From Ignavibacteria bacterium (GTDB lineage Bacteria; Bacteroidota; Ignavibacteria; Tepidaquicellales; Tepidaquicellaceae), in contig JAGPCH010000096.1 of assembly GCA_018058125.1 (NCBI GenBank), forward strand, positions 1-6,420: a stretch of 6,420 bases of DNA. Direction: 5' to 3'. Below the pieces are notes generated by a model. It was not told the origin of the DNA. It searched no databases and saw only the letters and a program-made list of their open reading frames with translations. The position numbers and the translations under genes are program-made. This document shows positions 1 to 5,560 of this stretch, piece after piece. How positions within the stretch are numbered: the stretch's first letter is position 1; every line of letters starts with the position of its first letter.

Positions 1-36
1 TCCGCAGGACTTAGTGTGAAGTTTAAGGTGAATTAA
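1..36 (+). CDS. Possible C-terminal tail of an upstream gene (partial)
   Basis: Frame 1 reads SAGLSVKFKVN followed by TAA at 34-36; the other two + frames hit stops sooner. The alternating hydrophobic/polar pattern resembles the last beta-strand of an outer-membrane or secreted beta-rich protein, but 11 residues cannot establish a family. If real, it is convergent with the receptor gene at 227-2677. This is an inference from a very short stretch; it could equally be non-coding. Confidence 0.3.
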   Translation, partial: SAGLSVKFKVN

Positions 37-59
37 ATCCGGTTTTTTTACCACTAAAT

Positions 60-83
60 CACCAAGTTACTAAGACAGAAAGG
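60..83. repeat. AAG-rich dispersed repeat, copy 1
   Basis: The segment CACCAAGTTACTAAGAC plus the following AGAAAGG matches 2595-2618 at 17 of 24 positions without gaps, counted by eye, including a shared CTAAGAC core. A similar CCACTAAAT precedes it at 51-59, giving an approximate period of 9-10 bases. Short AAG-rich repeats of this look are familiar from intergenic regions of Bacteroidota-type genomes; membership of one family here is an inference. Confidence 0.45.
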
Positions 84-180
84 AAAAAATTTATATGGCA
101 TCTTCCCAAACTCACCAAACCGACTATCTGTTGTGAACGCATTTGCTTCATAAACTCTGTTTAGATAATTGAAGAAACCA

Positions 181-220
181 TTATCAATTATCAATTATCA
201 ATTGTCAATTATCAATTATT
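181..220. repeat. Heptamer tandem repeat (TTATCAA)n
   Basis: Five full copies of TTATCAA run from 181 to 215, the fourth reading TTGTCAA, followed by a partial copy TTATT. The array starts 6 bp beyond the stop codon of the receptor gene, in its 3' flank. Because AATT is self-complementary the transcript could fold weakly, but there is no GC-rich stem with a U-tract, so it is not called a terminator. The rest of the 37-226 gap shows only the AAG-rich repeat and no recognisable gene or RNA. Confidence 0.85.
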
Positions 221-226
221 TCTAAT

Positions 227-2677
227 CTAGAATCCGATCTTCAGCTCACCATAAAAATTACTCGTAGCAGCCGGGATCCAGTATGGTACACCATAGCTTA
301 TGTTACCGGTCGTTTCATATAACACATCAAAGATATTGTTGAACTTGAAATTCAGCTCCAGTCCTTTGAACAATTTCTGTTTTACCATCGAGGCAATATT
401 AAAAGACAAGCCCGCATTGAAAACAGTGTAAGGCTCTATTACTTTATCAAAATATCCCGGTTCATTTTTAGCTTCGGGATTCTTTCTTTCATTTTCTGAA
501 TTGTCGAGATATTGCTCGCCGACTGACTGCAGAGTAATATATGCATTCACTCCAATATTGTTTGAATAATTCAATTGAAGATTCCCGATAAAATTCGGAG
601 TGAGCAGTATCTGATTATCCGAATAATTATTTCCATAAATTATATTACCGGACGAATCCACACCATCTATTTCCGTAAAGTCTGTAAAATAATTACTGGA
701 CAGATTCAGATTTCCTGATAATGAAAAATCTCTCAACACCTTCTGCTCAAACGGATTCAGGACAATCCCGGCTTCGATGCCTTCGTGAATTGATTTACCC
801 GCATTACCGGAAATAGGCTGCCCGACATTATCAAGCTGTCCGTTGTTGACGATCTCATTGTCAAAATCCATCAGATAAAGATTTAGCGAACCCTTGAATT
901 TTTTGGAAGTGTATCCGAAGCCGAGCTCATAGTCATACATTACCTCAGGCTGAACAAGTGGATCTTCATAAATCCCTTCTGCAGCATTTACTATTCTGAA
1001 ATTAGGAGTGGAATACGGATCTTCTCCGTTGTAAATATCCTTTAATCTTGGTTCACGTTTTGCTATGGAAAAATTTCCATACATACTTACCTCATCATTG
1101 AAATTATAATTCAATCCGAATCTTGGTGTAAAAAAATTATAATCAACATCAAAATTGTATGGCTTGTACTCATCATTTGAAATTTTATACTTATGATAAA
1201 CATACTGAAGACCGACCATAGCATTCAATTTACTGTTCACGCTGTATATTTCATTTGCATAGATCGAGTAAGTATTTTTTCCGCCATTGTAATAGTAATA
1301 CTGATAATCCGGAGGAGTACCTTGTGGAAGAGCTTCACCAAAGATAATGTTTCCGTAATGTTCCGATTCGTGATATCTGACCTCACCGCCGAGTACGAGT
1401 GTACCTTTTTCCTGATTGTGTCTGATCTGAACTTTCGGAAACCAGCCATATGTATTATTATTTACTGTGAGCTTTGTGACCATATCACTTCTTACGATCT
1501 CATAGCCTTTACCTTTTTCATAATAAAATGTACCGTCATCATTTCTTTTATAATAAGATGAATTGAATGTAGTAGTATCCGAAACATAAAAAGGATTCAG
1601 TCTGAAATAATCAAAATCATAACCGTAGGATACGGGAAATAAAGAATTGAAATATCCGTCACCTCTTATATAGCTTAAAGTGTTTGATATGTATAAATTT
1701 TTTGAAGGTTCAATATTGTAAACAAGTTCATAGTGCGGCTGAAAATAATTGTCAGTTTCATCAGGATACGTCAGATAATTGTACTTCCTGTCATTATAAA
1801 TATCACCTGTCACTTCACCATTAAGATAAGCATAATCCACACCGAGATAAGCCATATGATTCTGAACCGGACTGCCATAAAAATTTAATTTGAGAATTGA
1901 ATTTTTTGATATTAGCTTTCCTGCGCTGAGAAAATAAGACCAGCTTTTTGACCAGGACTGATCTCTGTAACCGTCAGTATTTATATTGGTAAGCTTTCCG
2001 TAAAATCCAAGTCCGTCCTGCACGATGCCTGAAGAATATTCAAGCGAATATCTTTGTGAATTATAAGTTCCTAATCCTGCCGAAAGATTCATGAATTTAT
2101 TTTTGAACATATCAATAGTCCGTACATTCACAACACCGCCGATCGACGACGAACCGTAAAGCGCGGTTCCTATACCTCTCTGAATCTGAATCTCCTCGGC
2201 TGAGGCAGTCAGATCAGCAATATCAACCCAGTAGACCTGATGATCTTCCGGGTCGTTCTGAGGAATGCCGTTAATCAGAATTGAAATTCTTCTCTGATCA
2301 AATCCTCTGATGGACATATAAGAATAGCCAATAGACGCGCCGGATTCTGAATAGGAGTTTATGCTTGTATTGCCGTTAAGGAACATCGGCAGATCCTGCA
2401 TCCAGTATTTTTCCTCGATCTCTTTTTTGTCAATGTTCTCAAATGTAACCGGCGTAGATCTTTCGATACCTTTCAGCGCATCGACGTCTATGGTTTCTGT
2501 TTTGTAATTTAAGCTGTCTTCTGATGTCTTATCCTGTGAATAAGATATGGCAGATATAAAAATACATAAAAATAGCATTGAAGCTTTTTTTAGCCTCAAA
2601 GTCTCTAAGACTCTAAGGAATAAATTCTTCGAGCCTTTGAGTCTTTGAGGCAAAGAGCATTTTGTTAATTGTTGCAT
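227..2677 (-). CDS. TonB-dependent outer-membrane receptor, probable thiamine/precursor importer
   Basis: This 816-residue protein is a TonB-dependent receptor, a 22-strand outer-membrane beta-barrel with an internal plug, driven by TonB-ExbBD to take up scarce ligands. A signal peptide (LKKASMLFLCIFISAISYS) spans about residues 29-47, with cleavage near Ser47-Gln48. The plug covers about 62-188, with MSIRGFDQRR (121-130), LINGIPQNDPEDHQVYW (134-150), IQIQRGIGTALYG (163-175) and GGVVNVRT (180-187). The barrel fills the rest and ends in Phe (ELKIGF), the usual barrel-assembly signal. No carboxypeptidase-like domain precedes the plug and no SusD partner is adjacent, so it is not a classical SusC. 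The substrate call rests on the TPP riboswitch in its leader; TonB receptors under TPP control are known in Bacteroidota as thiamine receptors. The start used is the ATG at 2677, after an A7 run and no Shine-Dalgarno. Residues 7-28 are encoded by a repeat. A later ATG (codon 34, 2578) would leave a signal peptide without basic residues; a TTG at codon 27 is also possible. Family is very likely; ligand is inferred. Confidence 0.93.
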   Translation of the reverse strand: MQQLTKCSLPQRLKGSKNLFLRVLETLRLKKASMLFLCIFISAISYSQDKTSEDSLNYKTETIDVDALKGIERSTPVTFENIDKKEIEEKYWMQDLPMFLNGNTSINSYSESGASIGYSYMSIRGFDQRRISILINGIPQNDPEDHQVYWVDIADLTASAEEIQIQRGIGTALYGSSSIGGVVNVRTIDMFKNKFMNLSAGLGTYNSQRYSLEYSSGIVQDGLGFYGKLTNINTDGYRDQSWSKSWSYFLSAGKLISKNSILKLNFYGSPVQNHMAYLGVDYAYLNGEVTGDIYNDRKYNYLTYPDETDNYFQPHYELVYNIEPSKNLYISNTLSYIRGDGYFNSLFPVSYGYDFDYFRLNPFYVSDTTTFNSSYYKRNDDGTFYYEKGKGYEIVRSDMVTKLTVNNNTYGWFPKVQIRHNQEKGTLVLGGEVRYHESEHYGNIIFGEALPQGTPPDYQYYYYNGGKNTYSIYANEIYSVNSKLNAMVGLQYVYHKYKISNDEYKPYNFDVDYNFFTPRFGLNYNFNDEVSMYGNFSIAKREPRLKDIYNGEDPYSTPNFRIVNAAEGIYEDPLVQPEVMYDYELGFGYTSKKFKGSLNLYLMDFDNEIVNNGQLDNVGQPISGNAGKSIHEGIEAGIVLNPFEQKVLRDFSLSGNLNLSSNYFTDFTEIDGVDSSGNIIYGNNYSDNQILLTPNFIGNLQLNYSNNIGVNAYITLQSVGEQYLDNSENERKNPEAKNEPGYFDKVIEPYTVFNAGLSFNIASMVKQKLFKGLELNFKFNNIFDVLYETTGNISYGVPYWIPAATSNFYGELKIGF
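2594..2650. repeat. AAG-rich dispersed repeat, inverted, inside the receptor N-terminus
   Basis: Arms CCTCAAAGTCTCTAAGA (2594-2610) and CCTTTGAGTCTTTGAGG (2634-2650) are inverted copies matching at 14 of 17 positions, separated by 23 bases. The left arm is related to the repeat at 60-83. On the minus strand the element is read in frame as roughly residues 10-28 of the receptor, giving a Leu/Lys/Arg-rich stretch. It may be a repeat that moved into the leader or n-region without breaking the frame. Confidence 0.6.
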
Positions 2678-2686
2678 TTTTTTTGT

Positions 2687-2751
2687 AAAATAAAAAACGC
2701 TTAAATCTTTTCCGAACCTTTGCTAAACATAGCAGAAAAGAATTAAGCGTT
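2687..2751 (-). terminator. Intrinsic terminator of the TPP riboswitch (expression platform)
   Basis: On the minus strand, AACGCTTAATTCTTTTC (2751-2735) pairs with GAAAAGATTTAAGCGTT (2712-2696): 17 positions with one mismatch. The loop holds a further 5-bp stem, TAGCA... hairpinned as TGCTA/TAGCA around a 4-base loop (about 2720-2733). The descending arm runs straight into TTTTTTATTTT (2697-2687), a classical U-tract. It lies 10 bases downstream of the aptamer and 9 bases before the ATG at 2677, so it can switch the receptor gene off by premature termination. Confidence 0.88.
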
Positions 2752-2772
2752 AAAAAGTTTTTAATTTCCTTC
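2735..2772 (-). promoter_or_regulatory. Predicted antiterminator pairing
   Basis: The aptamer's 3' edge, GAAGGAAATTAA on the minus strand (2772-2761), is complementary to TTAATTCTTTTC (2746-2735), the 5' arm of the terminator. Eleven of 12 positions pair, two as G-U, with one A-C mismatch. The first segment carries the 3' strands of P4 (AGG) and P1 (AATTA), so it is locked away when TPP is bound and free when it is not. The two structures are mutually exclusive. The pairing was found by eye; no folding energies were computed. Confidence 0.6.
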
Positions 2773-2839
2773 GCCGGCATTATCCGTAGCAGGTTCTGTG
2801 GGTTTGATCTCAGCCGCTTAAAAAGCAGCACCCCAATTA
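2762..2839 (-). promoter_or_regulatory. TPP (THI-box) riboswitch aptamer
   Basis: Read on the minus strand, the conserved THI-box blocks occur in order: GGGGTG (2834-2829), GGCTGAGAT (about 2816-2808), ACCC, GAACCTG, CGGATAATGCCGGCGAAGGA. P1 can form from TAATT (2839-2835) and AATTA (2766-2762); P3 from GCTGC and GCGGC; P5 from CGG and CCG around ATAATG; P4 from CCT and AGG. CTGAGA contacts the pyrimidine part of the ligand and the P4/P5 side binds the pyrophosphate in known TPP riboswitches. It sits directly upstream of the TonB-dependent receptor, in the same direction, with a terminator between. Confidence 0.95.
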
Positions 2840-2986
2840 TTTAGTATTTCAAAAAACTGTTTACAAAGTAGTTCTAAAATGCTTTACTAAAAAGATATAA
2901 AATTTTCTGAAATTTATTTTAACAAATAAGTTTAAAATATTCACATTAATAAGTAAATTAAAATCCATTTCTTTCAATCATTAAAT
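2840..2986. other. Divergent intergenic region, presumed promoters
   Basis: This AT-rich gap separates the riboswitch-led receptor transcript (minus) from the glycosyltransferase gene (plus), so at least one promoter in each direction should lie here. On the minus strand TACTTTG near 2860-2866 is an imperfect relative of the Bacteroidota -7 element TAnnTTTG and would place a start shortly before the aptamer. On the plus strand no convincing pair of boxes stands out; TAAAAT around 2933-2938 is only a weak -10 candidate. With the aptamer and terminator this accounts for the whole gene-free stretch 2678-2986; no small gene or other RNA was recognised. Confidence 0.35.
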
Positions 2987-3829
2987 ATGAATAAAGCTGA
3001 ATCCGGTTCTGCCATTGTCAGTATAGTTATCCCAACATATAACAGACCCGAACTTCTTAAAAAATCTATTGCCGGTGTATTAAATCAAAGTATTAGTAAC
3101 TGGGAAATCATTATTGTAGATAGTAGTTCGTCTCTGGTAACAAAGAACCTGATAGCTGAATACAGTTTGAATGACAGTAGATTCACATATTATTATATAC
3201 CAAAAACAGGAATGAATGGAATCTCGGATTATCTGAATTTCGGGATTCTTAACTCGGGCGGAAAATATATTGCAAGATTAGATGATGATGATGTCTGGTG
3301 CAACAGTAAAAAATTGGAAATGCAGATCAGCTTTATGGAAAAGAATAAAGATTATGTCCTGACGGGAGGCGGTGTGATTATGGTGGATTCTAAAGAAACT
3401 GAATTGTATCGATTTTTTAAAAATGAGACAGATGAAAAAATAAGGAACAAAGCTCTAATGGCTTGTCCTATGGAACATACAACCGTAATGTTCAGAAAAG
3501 ATGCTGCACTGAGCGCTGGATGCTATAGCAATTACAAGGTTGCAGAAGACTGGGATTTTTTCCTGCGCCTGGGCAAAATTGGTAAGCTGTATAACTTTCA
3601 GGAATATTTTACTCTTTATCTTCAGGGTGAACAAAATTTATCTCTTCAGGATCAGGCTGAAGTTGCAAAAACTGAAATGAAAATAATAAGAAAATTCCAT
3701 AAAGATTATCCCGGGTTTTATAAAGGTATGGTTATTCATTTTATTCAGTACTTATATTCATTTATGCCTGAAGTTATTAAATCCAGATTTCAGTTTTTCT
3801 TAAGATACATAAAGAGAAATTATATATAA
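2987..3829 (+). CDS. Family 2 glycosyltransferase (GT-A fold)
   Basis: The 280-residue protein is a cytoplasmic GT2 enzyme that would transfer a sugar from a nucleotide-sugar donor to a growing surface glycan. The N-terminus has the family opening VSIVIPTYNRPELL (11-24) and IIIVDSSSS (41-49), where Asp45 is the nucleotide-binding aspartate; the usual VDDGS is altered to VDSSS. The metal-binding DXD site lies in ARLDDDDVW (96-104), and AEDWDFFLRL (186-195) carries the Glu-Asp pair typical of the catalytic base region. The C-terminal 50 residues are aromatic and basic, suggesting membrane association but no clear transmembrane helix. Length is normal for single-domain GT2 enzymes. The ATG at 2987 has no Shine-Dalgarno; the GT motif begins 10 residues in, which fits this start. 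It converges on the phosphoglycosyl transferase gene with 16 bp between stops. Donor and acceptor cannot be assigned. Confidence 0.93.
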   Translation: MNKAESGSAIVSIVIPTYNRPELLKKSIAGVLNQSISNWEIIIVDSSSSLVTKNLIAEYSLNDSRFTYYYIPKTGMNGISDYLNFGILNSGGKYIARLDDDDVWCNSKKLEMQISFMEKNKDYVLTGGGVIMVDSKETELYRFFKNETDEKIRNKALMACPMEHTTVMFRKDAALSAGCYSNYKVAEDWDFFLRLGKIGKLYNFQEYFTLYLQGEQNLSLQDQAEVAKTEMKIIRKFHKDYPGFYKGMVIHFIQYLYSFMPEVIKSRFQFFLRYIKRNYI

Positions 3830-3845
3830 TTTGTTCAGATGTGAT

Positions 3846-4457
3846 CTATACAATCTTTTTTGCGGATAACATTTTATTAGTATCTTTAACTGGTTTGAAT
3901 TCAAGCAGTATAGATGGCAATGTTTTAAAAAGAATTTTCATATCCATAGCAAAAGATTTATTGATCAGATAATATTTATCCAATTTTACTTTTAGCTGAT
4001 TGGATATATTTGATCTGCCGTTGATCTGTGCATACCCGGTAAGTCCGGGTCTTAATGAATAGATATTCTCTTCTTGCCTAAGTTTTATTAATTCTTCCGG
4101 ATCAAAAAGTGTTGGTCTCGGACCTACAAAACTCATATCGCCTTTTAAAATATTATAAAGCTGTGGAATTTCGTCTATACCCGATTTCCTTATGAAATTT
4201 CCAAATCGCAGATAAAAATTTTCAGGTGATTCTATTGACTCAATAGACAATAATGGTGTATCGTTGCGCATAGTTCTTATCTTTAACATTATAAAAGGAG
4301 TTTCCTTTTTGCCAATTCTCTTAGCCTTATGCAAAAATGATCCATTAGAAAACAAACGTATATAAATGCAAATAGCTGTAAGGGGTAAAAAAAATATTAC
4401 AATTCCAATTAAGGAAAATAAAATATCGAAAGCTCTTTTTATAAATTTATATATCAT
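3846..4457 (-). CDS. Initiating sugar transferase (monotopic phosphoglycosyl transferase)
   Basis: This 203-residue protein belongs to the bacterial sugar transferase family (WbaP/WcaJ C-terminal domain, PglC), which transfers a phosphosugar from a UDP-sugar to undecaprenyl phosphate at the inner membrane, the first step of many O-antigen, capsule and exopolysaccharide pathways. Visible marks are KRAFDILFS (8-16), one hydrophobic segment (about 10-36) with Pro25, as in the re-entrant helix of this family, LKIRTMR (58-64), the catalytic Asp95-Glu96 in SGIDEIPQLYN, GDMSFVGPRP (106-115) and RPGLTGYAQINGR (136-148). At about 200 residues it is the short PglC-like form without the extra N-terminal membrane domain of WbaP. 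The segment FLHKAKRIGKKETPF (41-55) departs from the common 'F-x-Q-x-R-v-G' version. It is the last gene of a minus-strand operon, 11 bp after the radical SAM gene, with no clear Shine-Dalgarno. The sugar is unknown. Confidence 0.95.
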   Translation of the reverse strand: MIYKFIKRAFDILFSLIGIVIFFLPLTAICIYIRLFSNGSFLHKAKRIGKKETPFIMLKIRTMRNDTPLLSIESIESPENFYLRFGNFIRKSGIDEIPQLYNILKGDMSFVGPRPTLFDPEELIKLRQEENIYSLRPGLTGYAQINGRSNISNQLKVKLDKYYLINKSFAMDMKILFKTLPSILLEFKPVKDTNKMLSAKKIV

Positions 4458-4468
4458 TGAATTATTGA

Positions 4469-5560
4469 TCAGTGTCTTAATCTTTCATAAATAAGTTGCG
4501 GCCAAAGCTGTGGCTGAATCAGCAGACTAGTAGATAAAAAACATTCCTGCGTACAGATGCAACGTGTATCCTGAATCCAGTTCCTCAATTCAACAGCTTC
4601 TTTTGTATTCCATAGCTTGCCTAAATTAAAATCAAAATCCCGAAGATTTCCAAAAGATTTATCAAGCATCTCGCAAGGATAAACGGAACCGTCCGCATAA
4701 ATCACACCTGCTATTGATCCGGCAGAGCATGCTCCGCCATCTTTTTTATCAAGCACTATCTCGTTTATTACTTTTCTTCTGACAGAGTTTTTAGCAGTTA
4801 ACCATTTTGCAGTTAAATGTCCGCTGTGACCTTTAAACGTTCCGTCTTTAATTCTCTTATTTATTATATCCTGAGCCTTGTTGTAATTTTCAAGCTTTAC
4901 ATCACCTGAGTTTGGATCTCTCGTATTACCTCTCACAAGATTTACCATCCATTCTCCGTCAGAATGAACTGAATTTATTATATCAGATATTTCTTCAACA
5001 ATGTCCTGATTTTGATTTGATATAGTTGTGATCACTCCTACATCAAAATACGGGATCTTTTTTTTGATTTTATTCAGTCCTTTTATTGTCTCAATGGCAT
5101 TTGAATAACAGCCTTTCAGATTTCTGATCTTGTCATGTATTTCCATATTCCCATCCAGAGATACATCTACACGAAACGGGATCCCGGGATTTTGTGAAAG
5201 TATCTTTTCCGTACTTGAGATAATTTTGGATGTTAAATAACCTGAGGTCGGGATTTGATATCTTTGAGTTTTTCCATTCCTTGTAAACAGATTTATAACT
5301 TCGGTAATATCATCTCTGCCGAATGCTTCTCCGCCCGTTATGCTCAGAAAAAGAAGTTTATTTACTGAATCAGAAAGTTTTTTCAACTCATCAAATGAAA
5401 GAGAATCGTCTTTCAGGTTATCGGTTTTCCATTCTTCACTGAACCAGCAATGCCCGCATTTCATCCAGCATTGGTTTGATACAAAGAGAATCAGATATCT
5501 CGGAGTCTGAAAATAACTGGAAATAGAATTGTTCAGAAATTTGTAAAATACATCTTTCAA
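4469..5560 (-). CDS. Radical SAM protein with SPASM/twitch-like C-terminus
   Basis: The 363-residue protein has the radical SAM cluster motif CWMKCGHC (Cys31, Cys35, Cys38; C-x3-C-x2-C), which holds a [4Fe-4S] cluster that cleaves S-adenosylmethionine. ITGGEAF (74-80) is the SAM-binding GGE and VSLDG (133-137) a later barrel strand. The C-terminal part has GGACSAG (276-282), DGSVYPCEM (290-298), FGNL (303-306) and CICTQEC (334-340): five cysteines (278, 296, 334, 336, 340) in a SPASM/twitch arrangement, enough for one auxiliary cluster rather than the full two of long SPASM domains. Such enzymes modify peptides or oxidise/rearrange sugars and cyclitols; the substrate is not readable here. Neighbours argue for a glycan or its precursor. 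Translation starts at TTG (5560), supported by a Shine-Dalgarno and a 4-base overlap with the deacetylase stop; the next in-frame Met (residue 33) lies inside the cluster motif. Confidence 0.93.
   Translation of the reverse strand: MKDVFYKFLNNSISSYFQTPRYLILFVSNQCWMKCGHCWFSEEWKTDNLKDDSLSFDELKKLSDSVNKLLFLSITGGEAFGRDDITEVINLFTRNGKTQRYQIPTSGYLTSKIISSTEKILSQNPGIPFRVDVSLDGNMEIHDKIRNLKGCYSNAIETIKGLNKIKKKIPYFDVGVITTISNQNQDIVEEISDIINSVHSDGEWMVNLVRGNTRDPNSGDVKLENYNKAQDIINKRIKDGTFKGHSGHLTAKWLTAKNSVRRKVINEIVLDKKDGGACSAGSIAGVIYADGSVYPCEMLDKSFGNLRDFDFNLGKLWNTKEAVELRNWIQDTRCICTQECFLSTSLLIQPQLWPQLIYERLRH

Noticed and set aside
181..220. CRISPR-like array
   Set aside because: The units are contiguous 7-mers without spacers, so this is a simple tandem repeat.
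1237..1449. Open minus-strand frame of 70 codons in a second frame of the receptor gene
   Set aside because: It lies entirely within the receptor in another frame, with no family resemblance or ribosome site.
1193..1561. Open + strand frame of 122 codons opposite the receptor gene
   Set aside because: It is antisense to a well-supported receptor, has no recognisable domain, and its Ile/Phe/Val-rich composition is what the complement of a Tyr/Asn/Asp-rich barrel gives.
2594..2650. Terminal inverted repeats of an insertion sequence
   Set aside because: The arms enclose only 23 bases, there is no transposase, and no target duplication is visible.
227..2677. SusC-type polysaccharide receptor linked to the glycan genes at the right
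   Set aside because: There is no SusD partner and no carboxypeptidase-like domain before the plug, the gene is transcribed away from the glycosyltransferase, and its own riboswitch points to thiamine.
2613..2831. Open minus-strand frame of 72 codons across the receptor leader
   Set aside because: It reads through the TPP aptamer, the terminator and the repeat; the conserved RNA structure explains the sequence better than a peptide does.
4469..5560. RiPP-type peptide modification system around the radical SAM gene
   Set aside because: The adjacent gaps are too small (4-base overlap and 11 bp) to hide a precursor peptide, and the visible neighbours are glycan enzymes; a precursor outside the window cannot be excluded.
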